Part shown: positions 1 through 7,043 of the stretch, piece after piece
Numbering within the stretch: the stretch's first letter is position 1
Layout of the letters: every line of letters begins with the position of its first letter
DNA from: Paraglomus occultum
Lineage: Eukaryota; Glomeromycota; Glomeromycetes; Paraglomerales; Paraglomeraceae
Length of the DNA: 12,212 nt
Assembly: GCA_910592205.1 (NCBI GenBank)
Contig: CAJVPJ010001112.1
Coordinates: forward strand, 1 to 12,212
Direction of reading: 5' to 3'
Made by a program: the position numbers and the translations under genes
Notes under the pieces: generated by a model
Told to the model about the DNA's origin: nothing
Database searches by the model: none
What the model saw: only the letters and a program-made list of their open reading frames with translations

Positions 1-824
1 AAGATATATGGCTCATTTAAAAGCTCAGGATAAGGCAAATTATTTTTATTAATGGTTTAAGTACAGAAAGCATAACACACATATTCTTAAAATTGCATAA
101 CAAAATAAAGGGGCAAATTCGTCAAAATTTGGCCTACAGACTAAGGGATAAGTTGATAAAGACTACAGTCACGCCTCAATAGTAAAGTCTCCGGGACGGT
201 GGGGGGGGGGGGGGGGTTTATTATATCAAAATAAAATTTAATATAGTAAAGTGCATTTATAATTAGTATAAATTTTACTATATCGCAACCGGCCAATCTT
301 ATAGTATGGTATAACTAGTTTTAATTGTCGAAATTCTTAAATATGTCAATTTCATGTACTTTGTAAATGAACGCGGTTATTACTATTATGATATAATATA
401 AACAAACCTATGTATGCAACATACGCCTATAAAAATTAATCATGTCTGGCTCAAATTACACGTACATATATTATTTGGGGACGTTGGCGCAAAAATCACA
501 CATGTAAATCCGGGGTTTACATAGTGACGCCAATTCATATAACATATATACCTTGCACAAAGTGTGTACAACCTTACTTTGCTAATAATAGTAAGAATGC
601 CCATGCAAAGGCTTGATCGATTAGAATGTTCAATTGATGTCATATATAAACGATCTACTTGACCATTTTCTTTGGCAATCGTTTTAAAAACCAACAAAAG
701 TTAAACTTGCGAAAATTTTAAGTTTAACAATATTGACAGTCGGTTTACGCACGCCTAACAGTAATATAAAAAACACATCAAACTATCTATTTTCAGACTC
801 TAAGCTCTCCTGTTTTACTCTAAC
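1..824. other. Gene-free left flank
   Basis: I see no credible coding region here. The longest open stretch, on the minus strand at 440-697, has unremarkable composition, no recognisable motif, and an AT-rich sequence that would yield such a stretch by chance. The last part probably holds the 5' region of the membrane-protein gene at 825. There is an AT-rich TATA-like stretch (AATATAAAAA) near 763-772 and a good 3' splice-site look-alike (TCTATTTTCAG, ending at 796), followed by a pyrimidine-rich leader up to the ATG. A 5'-UTR intron ending at 796 is therefore possible but unproven. Confidence 0.5.
201..216 (+). repeat. G16 homopolymer tract
   Basis: Sixteen consecutive G residues directly follow CCGGGACGGT and lie in strongly AT-rich sequence. 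In genomic DNA a run this long may be real and unstable, or its length may be a sequencing or assembly artefact. No gene or telomere-like repeat adjoins it. Confidence 0.9.
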
Positions 825-1328
825 ATGGCGCAACCTCCTAAACCACTATCAAAAGATTGTACTAATCACGAACCGTTTCAAATAACGGCAACGCACCCAT
901 TGACTGATGTACCTGTAAACTTTGGTTATGTTGCGTATCCCTCTAACGTTTTTTCCAATAATTTAACTCAAAACGTAGCAGCTTATCCGACTCATCCGCA
1001 GGTGCCGGTTGTTTCTGCCTATAACAATCTTAACGCCAGGGGAGCGGTTAATCCTACACTGAGACCACCATACGTAATTGCAACAAGAAGAGGTGGATGC
1101 CAATGTAATTGGAAAATTTCTGTCACAGCAGTGGCTTTTCTGTCGATGTTGATCGGAAGTATATTGTTAGGCGTTGGGCTATCAAACTGCGCTGACTTTT
1201 GTTACTATGACTTGTATGTTACTGGTGGTACACTCCTGGCTATAGGAACTGTCATGGCTATATGCATCTTAGTTGCATTTTTGGTTCGTTGTGGTCGGGT
1301 AACTACCACAACTATGCAACACTATTAA
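825..1328 (+). CDS. Small two-helix membrane protein, function unknown
   Basis: An uninterrupted 167-residue reading frame without introns. Residues 1-90 are soluble, rich in Pro, Asn, Thr and Tyr (PPKP, YPS, YPTHPQVP, RPPY) and probably disordered. A basic/Cys stretch follows at about 88-94 (RRGGCQC), then two clear hydrophobic helices at about 98-119 and 131-154. The short loop between them holds two cysteines (NCADFC). The C-terminus is short and polar (VTTTTMQHY). A pair of Gly-rich helices suggests a hairpin membrane protein with a cytosolic Pro-rich tail. There is no N-terminal signal peptide. The start ATG is in a reasonable context (AACATGG) after a CT-rich leader. Base use is less AT-rich and more gene-like than the flanks. 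I do not recognise the family; the layout recalls small Pro-rich tail plus two-TM proteins of animals more than common fungal families. Coding status is likely, function unknown. Confidence 0.7.
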   Translation: MAQPPKPLSKDCTNHEPFQITATHPLTDVPVNFGYVAYPSNVFSNNLTQNVAAYPTHPQVPVVSAYNNLNARGAVNPTLRPPYVIATRRGGCQCNWKISVTAVAFLSMLIGSILLGVGLSNCADFCYYDLYVTGGTLLAIGTVMAICILVAFLVRCGRVTTTTMQHY

Positions 1329-2540
1329 CATAAAAAATTGTAAATTTTTATTATATAAAGTTAAAATCTTACATTGATATTACTTTGCTTTAAAAAGTGA
1401 GTTTCAAGTTTGGTAATATAGAATTAAGAAACGAGTTTCGAGATTTGAGATTGTATACAATATTATTTGACATATATTAGATTTTCTTGGTTTGAATGGG
1501 GTATTATAAAATTACGCATTTAAACATTTGGTAATTACTTTATTAAACTCGTTTACTTCCTACTTGAAGTAATTATACACAAATCAAAAACTATAGCCCA
1601 GATGTAGCAAGCAAAATGATCAAAGCTTTCGAACGTTCTAACTAAGGTTATACCTCTTTTAAATCCCCATCTTTAATATCCCAACTTCAGATATATCCCA
1701 CCTGCTGCGAAGTGGGACGGATTTCTCTATTATAAATTGACTTCAATTGTATCTCCGTCATATATAACCCTATTCCCAATATTTTGCCGTCCCAAATTAT
1801 CATATCATGTAGTAATCTATTAATATCATTCCTCCGTTATTTACTATTACCATTACTGTATACGGTACTATCGTTACACCAATCATATGTCTCTAATTTA
1901 CTATATGACGGCTGATCTATGAAAATGGGTAGTTGGTGATTTGGGGTCGAAATTGATATTTGGTGTGGGATATATACTTGGAGATGCTACCTACCCTGTG
2001 CCGTTTTCCTGATCTCAAGTGTAATAGTAAAGTTTTTCACAACAGCGGTTAGAAGTTCGGTAGCACGATGCAAGCGAGGTCACCGAAATCTCAAATCCGT
2101 ATCCTAAAATCCTTGTCGATCATCACAACAATAATTGGGTCGCTTAGATTTGGGGGTGATATGTGAAATGGGGATGATTACCATAAAATGGCCCAATTTC
2201 TTTGAGGATGATTTCCCGACGATCATCTATTTTTGCGAATGCACCATAGTCGTCATATATGATACTAATATTACACAAATTGTCTGTTATTACGTTCTGT
2301 GCAAAATTTGTTAAGAATTTTATTAATAAAAATATCAAACTGTGCTGAAAAGCAATCAGGTCATAAACGCACCACTTTTAGCAAATCAGATGACAATTAA
2401 GCCAACATCATAGTTTCCTGCTACTAAAAATTTTTTCTTATCGAATTAATTACCACTTGAAAATAAAATAGACATTATCATTATTAAGAGAAAAGAAACT
2501 GTTCGACATTCTTCGAAAAAAATTTCTTACAATTGCATAC
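1329..2540. other. Intergenic stretch without a recognised gene
   Basis: The sequence just after the membrane-protein stop is very AT-rich (TAAATTTTTATTATATAAAG) and probably holds its 3' end; no canonical AATAAA is evident close to the stop. The rest has only short open frames on both strands. A minus-strand frame at 2144-2338 shows no motif. There are several partly inverted copies of a TATATCCCAC-type word (about 1690-1700 and, as GTGGGATATATAC, about 1966-1978), and a weak tRNA-like patch that is listed separately. Confidence 0.5.
2043..2103 (+). repeat. Possible degenerate tRNA-like (SINE head) segment
   Basis: The stretch TAGAAGTTCGGTAGCACG at 2050-2067 resembles a polymerase III A box with the GGTAG of a D arm. 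About 38 bases on, ATCTCAAATCC (2088-2098) resembles a weak B box. The intervening GATGCAAGCGAGGTCACC recalls the anticodon/variable region of tRNA-derived SINE heads. It does not fold into a full tRNA by eye, and no poly-A or simple-repeat tail was identified. It is a suggestion only. Confidence 0.2.
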
Positions 2541-2559
2541 AGACGCATGATATTCAGAT

Positions 2560-3418
2560 TTGAAGAAAGCACGTATTTGTGTAGCCAAGTTTTCTTCTTT
2601 ACGCAGTAGGAATGTTACCGTTTCCCAAGACATATTAAGAACCAAGACAATTAAATTTTATAATAGAGCAGTAGAGAATGGAGCACAACTCTCTCCTTTG
2701 AGGCATCAAATGGATGGTAGCAAGTGCATAACAGGTGAAAGCGAATCAGCACTTTTTGATCAAGTGAAAGACGGTGAGAAACGTTTACAAGATATAACAG
2801 CAACATTTAACCTGGAAAATGTTTAAAACGCCGATAAAACTGGTAAAGCAAAGACGTAAGGAAAGACAAGAACGTGTCGCGGTTCTACTTTGTTGTAATG
2901 CAACGGAAACGAAGAAACTTAAACCTTTTGTGATTGGCAGATTTAAAAATTCTCGTTGTTTTAAAAATGTTAACTTGGCTACACTGCCTGTCCACTACAC
3001 CAATAATAGAAAACGCTTAGATGACTATGGAAAAATAGAATGAATGGTTGAAATGGTTAGACACTAACGTATCTCAGAAATCGCTTCTGCTTGTTGATAA
3101 CTGTCCCGTGCATACGGATAATTTTTCGCTCAATTTAAAAAGCCTGCGCATAAATATATTCCTCCAAATATCACATCACACATACAACTTTGCGACGCAA
3201 TTTTAAAGTTTACTATCGAGATCTTTTAGTGTCCAAATTGGTTTACTAATTAAACGAAGAGCAAGCGATAAACATCAAAAGTAATAGAACTTATTGCATA
3301 TGCTTGGGAAAAGTCTATAAAAATTGTTGGCAAAATACAGACATTTACTTGCGGAACGATGAAAATAAAATTAATATGGATGAAGCGGATGATTGTTTGA
3401 AAGACTTCCTTCAATAAG
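2560..3418 (+). pseudogene. Broken Tigger/pogo-type DDE transposase
   Basis: Pieces in shifting frames follow the order of a pogo/Tigger-type transposase. Residues read from 2560 resemble the second DNA-binding domain (RNVTVSQDIL, then ITGESES). The first catalytic motif appears as NADKTG at 2827-2844, where the family has NADETG, and it is immediately preceded by an in-frame TAA (2824-2826). After a frameshift the next piece reads RVAVLLCCNATETKKLKPF and VIGRFKNSRCFKN, as in the transposase core. After a further shift LLLVDNCPVH (about 3084-3113) carries the second catalytic Asp. Later fragments echo the C-terminal core, with ITSHIQ near 3168 and VIELIAYAWEKS near 3278. Stops and at least three frame changes show it is dead. 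It is a single relic, and I could not identify terminal inverted repeats or a target duplication. It precedes the orphan methyltransferase promoter block. Confidence 0.8.
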
Positions 3419-3589
3419 TATAACAGCGGGTGAGTACCTTGAAGTCGATAACAGCTTGGTTAGTACAAAGAATAATAAATGACTCAAACGTTATTATACT
3501 GACGATTATATTGTGCGATCGATCTATATAAATTACTGGTACTAAGTAGTTTAACGTAGCAAGTGTCATATCATAATAAACGTTGGGTA

Positions 3590-4085
3590 ACCTGCTCCCG
3601 CTTATTAATTGACAGTTATATAAGCAGAGAAGTATATTCCAAATACACAGTCTCCTGTATGTAGCTTTCTAGCAATAGTACTCCCATGGGGCGACGAAGA
3701 TAAACACGAGAGCAGAAAGACTTAGAGATATCTCAGCGCATATAAAGCTGTATTGCAGTTTTTCTAAAAATTCCTTGAAGGGACGTTTTGCTAACAAAGC
3801 CTTTATACAGTTTAGATTTTTTTCATCAGCTTGATAAAGATTTTACTGATCAAGCGCTAGGTGTAACCAAACTTAAATTACATTAATATATTAATATTGC
3901 AATCTGTATCTGTGTGCCAAAACATAACCTTAAAAATTGCGTAATATTAATCGAAGTTTTGTTGGTACCCTGTTATCTACTAATATTGAATAATTACCAA
4001 TAATGTTTACTGTGTCACATTATATTTGACAAACGTGACATTACTTTTCCAATTCTTAATTAAAAAAAAACTCGCTGGCCGCGCG
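3590..4085 (+). repeat. Orphan copy of the methyltransferase upstream block
   Basis: This segment resembles the sequence in front of the methyltransferase genes but is not followed by one. Its left part (AACCTGCTCCCGCTTATTA, GACAGTTATATAA) matches the start of the block upstream of copy 3 (about 11640). Its middle (GATAAACACGAGAGCAGAAA; then CAGCGCATATAAAGCTGTATTG) matches the copy 2 block near 8078-8212. Its right part carries AATCGAAGTTTTGTTGGTAC and ATTACCAATAA (3993-4003), then AAACTCGCTGG, which also occurs just upstream of the copy 2 ATG. Where a start codon would be expected (about 4099) there is ATG directly followed by TAA, and the sequence continues into transposase-like remnants. 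It is most simply a duplicated promoter whose gene was deleted or never copied. Confidence 0.7.
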
Positions 4086-4093
4086 CACGTACT

Positions 4094-4208
4094 AGTACAT
4101 GTAACGGGCGAAAATAACGAGAATATAAGTTTCAACAATATTGACAGTGCAGAATACAAAAAGATTGGTAATGATATATTTGAGAATTATCTCAAATTTT
4201 TTGGATAA
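4094..4208 (+). pseudogene. Possible 3' tail of a DDE-type transposase
   Basis: A short acidic/Asn-rich frame (NENISFNNIDSAEYKKIG) aligns by eye with the sequence just after the DGTEN-type C-terminus of the relic at 7044-7762, where the corresponding bases are at about 7745-7800. The shared words are GTTTCAACAATATTGACAGTGCAGAATAC here and a close relative there. I read it as the last part of the same transposase, carried with the duplicated upstream block. The open frame also runs back into the promoter block from 4026, but that part is not protein-like. Low certainty: the nucleotide similarity is clear, its origin in the transposase is inference. Confidence 0.4.
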
Positions 4209-4849
4209 AAAGATTGTGCATTTTATATATTCGCAAGTTTGTGAAAACACAAATCAAAATTTGGCGTTCAAAATTTCTACAAGAATATCCACAGCGGTAT
4301 ACATGTCGGTACATAAACAAGAAAACTATTGAAAGGGCCGGTTAGGTGAGACTAAGTCTATCCAATACACAACAGTATTATCATTGGGTGGAGAGGATAA
4401 ACACCGAAAGCAGAAAAGTTTCACCACACTATAACGCCGCCGGAGAGAACTTAATTAACAATACTTACTGCGCAAATAATTATGACTTGGAAATTATGTC
4501 TTACAATTTCCCCAACAAAACTTTGAAGAGTTTTTTGCTGCAAGGTTTTATACAATTTGAAAATTGTCCCCCCCAATTTATCACCGATCGAGCCAAGGTA
4601 TAATCAAACTTTAAAATGACAGAGTGCAATCCGCATTTCTATGTGTCTTTTGAATTGAACATAAAATGCCACGAAAGCATCTTAAAATATTACGTCATGA
4701 TTAATCGAAGTTTTGTCGGTACTCATTAATATAATATGAATGATTACCAATAACGTAACTGCACTGTGTCACACACGTTACCTTCCAACTCCTTAATATT
4801 AAAAGAAAACTGAGAAAAACCGTACAAAAATATTTCATTATAATTCAAC
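4129..4849 (+). repeat. Upstream block of methyltransferase copy 1
   Basis: This stretch is collinear with about 7766-8541 in front of copy 2. Shared landmarks, in order, are a CAACAATATTGACAGTGCAG-like word, AATTTGGCGTTCAAAA, GGTACATAAACAAGA, AATACACAACAGTATTATC, GGGTGGAGAGGATAAACA, GAAAGCAGAAAAGTTTCACC, ACTTAATTA...GCAAATAAT, CTTTGAAGAGTTT, ATCGCCGATC-like, then AATCGAAGTTTTGT and ATTACCAATAA. Length differences come from small indels (the copy 2 block has an extra stretch near 7860-7920). The similarity extends far beyond a core promoter, so the duplicated unit includes several hundred bases of 5' flank. Small open frames here (for example 4346-4603) have no conserved frame in the paralogous block and are not genes. 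Confidence 0.75.
4743..4753 (+). promoter_or_regulatory. Conserved CCAAT element, copy 1 promoter
   Basis: ATTACCAATAA lies 107 bases before the copy 1 ATG. The identical 11 bases occur 108 bases before copy 2, 101 before copy 3, and in the orphan block. Such spacing and identity inside otherwise diverged sequence suggest a functional element. CCAAT is the core bound by the HAP/NF-Y complex in fungi and animals; binding here is inference. A second conserved word, TTAATCGAAGTTTTGT, starts about 40 bases upstream of it. Confidence 0.5.
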
Positions 4850-6135
4850 ATGCAGAGAATGAATAGACCCCCTTCTTTAAAAATGTTTGACTTCTCAGAC
4901 ACCGATTCGGGCATATCACATGAGAGCACTGAAGATGAAATAGAAATCAACACTCCAACGTATCCATTATCCATAATGGACCCTATTGAGGCTGCTATGA
5001 AACCGGAAAATATGCTAGACAAGTTTGTAGAAGTTGGCGGAAGACGTTACTTCAACGACGTTACAGTAAAAGGTTACTACTATCTGCCCAGTGACCAGAA
5101 AGAAGTAGAAAGAACGTACGTCCGAAATCACCTAGACAAAATTATATGGAAAGGCAACTACTCTGCCCCCGTTTTCGATAGTCTATCATTAGGAGCAAGC
5201 GTTCTTGACGTTGGGTAAATACATTGATCGTAAGTTTGATAAGCAAAGGTACAAACATTCTGGACTACCCCGTATTAATTTCTATATATTTAATCAGTTG
5301 TGGTGCAGGAGCATGGATAGTAAATATGGCGTTAGAGTACCCTGCTTCAGTATTTGTCGGAATAGACATCGTTCCTTTGTTCCCTGAAGACTATCCACCA
5401 AATATGACGTTTCTTAAATGTAATATCCTGAATGGTCTACCGTTTCCAGATAACACATTTGATTTTGTTCGACAAGCGTTTGTCATAGTTTGTATTGATT
5501 GGCAATCATGGAAAGAGAAAGTGGTGAAAGAACTAATAAGAGTAACTAAGCCCGGAGGATATATCGAAATTATGGATAAGGATTGTGAAACTATAAATCA
5601 GGGAATAATATGCCGAAAGATTGACGACTGTTGTAAGTTTTTGGTAAATTGTATACTATACGTTTTGAGTGTCGCTAACCCTGACCATCTCTTCCTTTTT
5701 TGCATAAAACTAAAGTGTTGGAACATTTTCGTAAGGCCGGAATTAACCTAGCGTCAGGTACAGACGTAATAAAAACGTTTACTGAGTTCAAGAATAAAGT
5801 GACTATAGCACCCATAGAAGTAAGAACATACCATTTGGGGAAGAAAGCAGGTAGAATAGGTAAGTGGCAAGTATAGCAAACAAAATGTATGATGCTTAAG
5901 AAATTGCTCATACTTAATGTTCATAATTAATTAATGCTATTTTGTTTAGACATTGAAATGTATGGTGGACGCGTATAGAGCAATGAAAAATATTTTTCTT
6001 CATATTATGAAAATTACAGAAGAAGAGTTCGAACAGATGGTAGTTGATTTTGAGAAGAAATGTAATAAAGTCACGCTCTGCAGAACACGATACCGTGCCA
6101 TTATTCAAAAGCGTTTCGTTGTGTACGACAGTTGA
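4850..6135 (+). CDS. SAM-dependent methyltransferase, copy 1 (spliced; integrity uncertain)
   Basis: A class I (Rossmann-fold) methyltransferase. The N-terminus is acidic and Ser/Thr-rich (SDTDSGISHESTEDEIEI), followed by the family segment GGRRYFNDV...YYYLPSDQKEVERTY...IIWKGNYSAPV. The SAM site is VLDVG|CGAGAWI, split by intron 5215-5297. The acidic ribose-binding residue follows in FVGIDI, then CNILNGLPFPDNTFDFV (adenine loop/motif II) and LIRVTKPGGYIEIMD (motif III). The C-terminal exon (5950-6135) gives the helical end AYRAMKNIFLHIMKITEEEFEQ. Exons 4850-5214, 5298-5632, 5716-5870 and 5950-6135 give an unbroken 346-residue protein, but this needs an unproven intron at 5633-5715 and a weak GTATAG donor at 5871. 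If the 5633 intron is not used, the frame breaks between about 5685 and 5717. If the better donor at 5860 is used, the frame stops at 5976-5978. Substrate unknown. It may be a working gene with altered splicing or an early pseudogene. Confidence 0.75.
5215..5297 (+). other. Intron 1 of methyltransferase copy 1 (83 bases)
   Basis: GTAAATACATT donor and TTTAATCAG acceptor, phase 2 within the second Gly of DVGCG. Without splicing the frame stops at 5216-5218. Removing it joins VLDVG to CGAGAWI and restores a textbook SAM-binding motif. The intron is at the same codon in copy 2 and its internal sequence has diverged far more than the flanking exons, as expected for an intron. Confidence 0.93.
5633..5715 (+). 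other. Possible intron 2 of methyltransferase copy 1 (83 bases)
   Basis: A consensus GTAAGT donor follows the first base of a Cys codon (phase 1). GCTAAC, a good branch-point word, lies in the interior, followed by a pyrimidine-rich run (CTCTTCCTTTTTT) and an AAG acceptor. Removing these 83 bases joins the two frames exactly and reads ...KIDDCLLEHFRKAGI. Copy 2 has the same donor, the same GCTAAC and an in-phase TAG 84 bases on, giving LGERFYKAGI. Against it, the left half is more conserved between copies than intron 1, and the unspliced frame of copy 1 contains ANPDHL followed by KLK, which resembles coding sequence of the wider family. Both readings are open. Confidence 0.5.
5860..5949 (+). 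other. Last intron of methyltransferase copy 1, donor ambiguous
   Basis: The acceptor GTTTAG ends at 5949 and is followed by ACATTGAAA, matching the copy 2 exon. The strongest donor is GTAAGT at 5860, but it leaves phase 1 and leads to TAG at 5976-5978. GTATAG at 5871 keeps phase 0 and reaches the normal end, adding residues GKWQ. Compared with copy 2, eight bases (GCGAAGCG) are missing just before GTAAGT, which explains the loss of frame. Confidence 0.7.
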
Positions 6136-6234
6136 CTTCGGTTTTATTAGCATGTTTGCTAAATACGACACCTTTTTCTGGTTATTATGGTCTTAAGTAA
6201 TTACTAACTTTTTGAACCATTTGTAAAATTGTAC

Positions 6235-6240
6235 AATAAA
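6235..6240 (+). terminator. Polyadenylation signal of copy 1
   Basis: AATAAA lies 100 bases after the copy 1 stop, inside TTTGTAAAATTGTACAATAAA followed by TTTATATTG. The same 3'-UTR sequence, with a few changes, surrounds the AATAAA at 9935 downstream of copy 2, so the 3' end was duplicated with the gene and remains constrained or young. Confidence 0.6.
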
Positions 6241-6599
6241 TTTATATTGGGCTACAGCCCGTGCATGTAATTTTTTTAGAAATAATAATTTGAATTTGAA
6301 GGCTTTTTTATCGATGGTTTGAATAACAGTGTACTGTTTCTTTGAAAAAAGCCAACATTTTAAAAATTTGGACATTCTCACATTTACTAAATTTTATTTG
6401 TTAATAGTTATGAGACTCTACTCGCTATGGTTGTCATCAGGTAGAGAAGTAATATAATATTTAAAAAAAATTGGCAACAGAGCATTGCACTTGCGATAAG
6501 TAAAATAATAAAGTACAAGCATCTGACTATGCTTTAACAAACTTTGTTAAGACAATTGGATAATGATAGCTTTTTCAGATAAATTTTTTATTGAACACA
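6241..6599. other. Spacer after copy 1
   Basis: AT-rich sequence without a supported gene. A minus-strand frame at 6193-6381 overlaps the 3' UTR of copy 1 and is Lys/Phe-rich as expected from AT bias. The right end abuts the foldback element. Confidence 0.5.
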
Positions 6600-6725
6600 T
6601 GTTGTACCTCAGTTCGGGACCTGTCTCAGTTCTGGACTGAGTCATCTCAGTTGGGGACCTGCCTTGGTCCAGAACTGAGTCGACTCAGTCCAGAACTGAG
6701 ACAGGTCCCGAACTGAGGTACAACA
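6600..6725. mobile_element. Foldback (hairpin) element, possible MITE
   Basis: Bases 6600-6643 and 6682-6725 are perfect inverted complements over 44 bases, separated by 38 bases. The arms begin TGTTGTACCTCAGTTCGGGA and end with its complement. The spacer itself contains imperfect copies of arm words (CTCAGTTGGGGACCTG and CCAGAACTGAGTC), so the whole unit is built from repeats of CTCAGTTCNGGAC and its complement. GC content is clearly higher than the surroundings. No coding capacity. I found no convincing target-site duplication (flanks GAACACA and ATCCCAA). It fits a non-autonomous foldback transposon; a satellite-like or structured-RNA origin is possible. Confidence 0.75.
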
Positions 6726-7043
6726 ATCCCAAACTATACTGTATTTTATATGATTTTCGACCTATTATTATTATAGTTTACATTATTTGTTACCATCCAT
6801 GATTATAACTCGCATTATGGTTCAGTCAAGATTAATCGCATAATGTTTAGTCACACGAGCGATATGATTACTCGCGACCGCTTACGTTACGGTCACTCTG
6901 TTATGATTACTATAGGGTATGCACTGCAAAATGTAATAAATGCTCTCATGGTTCTGTATAATTATCAATAAAGCTCTTAAACGGGTTTGCGAAACTTCAA
7001 ATATCTGCCATCACATATATACCACATATTTGTATTCCACAAA
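6726..7043. other. Spacer between foldback and second transposase relic
   Basis: AT-rich, no gene. It contains loosely repeated words such as ATGATTACT and TCGCATTATG / CGCATAATG (about 6807-6846) and a short inverted pair GACCG / CGGTC (6876-6894). They may be the terminal region of the adjoining transposon, but I could not define ends. Confidence 0.4.

Noticed and set aside
440-697. 85-residue minus-strand open frame
   Set aside because: No motif, Cys/Tyr/Ile-rich composition as expected from AT-rich DNA, and no splice or promoter support.
2144-2338. 64-residue minus-strand frame
   Set aside because: Begins with AT-driven Phe/Leu/Lys residues, has no motif, and its length is within chance expectation.
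4026-4208. 60-residue plus-strand frame as a gene
   Set aside because: Its first half is promoter-block sequence read by chance; only the second half may be a transposase remnant.
4346-4603. 85-residue plus-strand frame upstream of copy 1
   Set aside because: The homologous sequence upstream of copy 2 does not keep this frame (stops and indels), so it is not under coding constraint.
4744-5022. Minus-strand frame opposite exon 1 of copy 1 (and the similar one at 8415-8645)
   Set aside because: It is the shadow of the conserved sense exon; conservation is explained by the methyltransferase.
5205-5387. Plus-strand frame across intron 1 of copy 1
   Set aside because: Out of frame with the methyltransferase and built from intron plus shifted exon sequence.
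6876-6894. Short GACCG/CGGTC inverted pair as a terminator or element end
   Set aside because: Five-base stem only, expected by chance in this much sequence.
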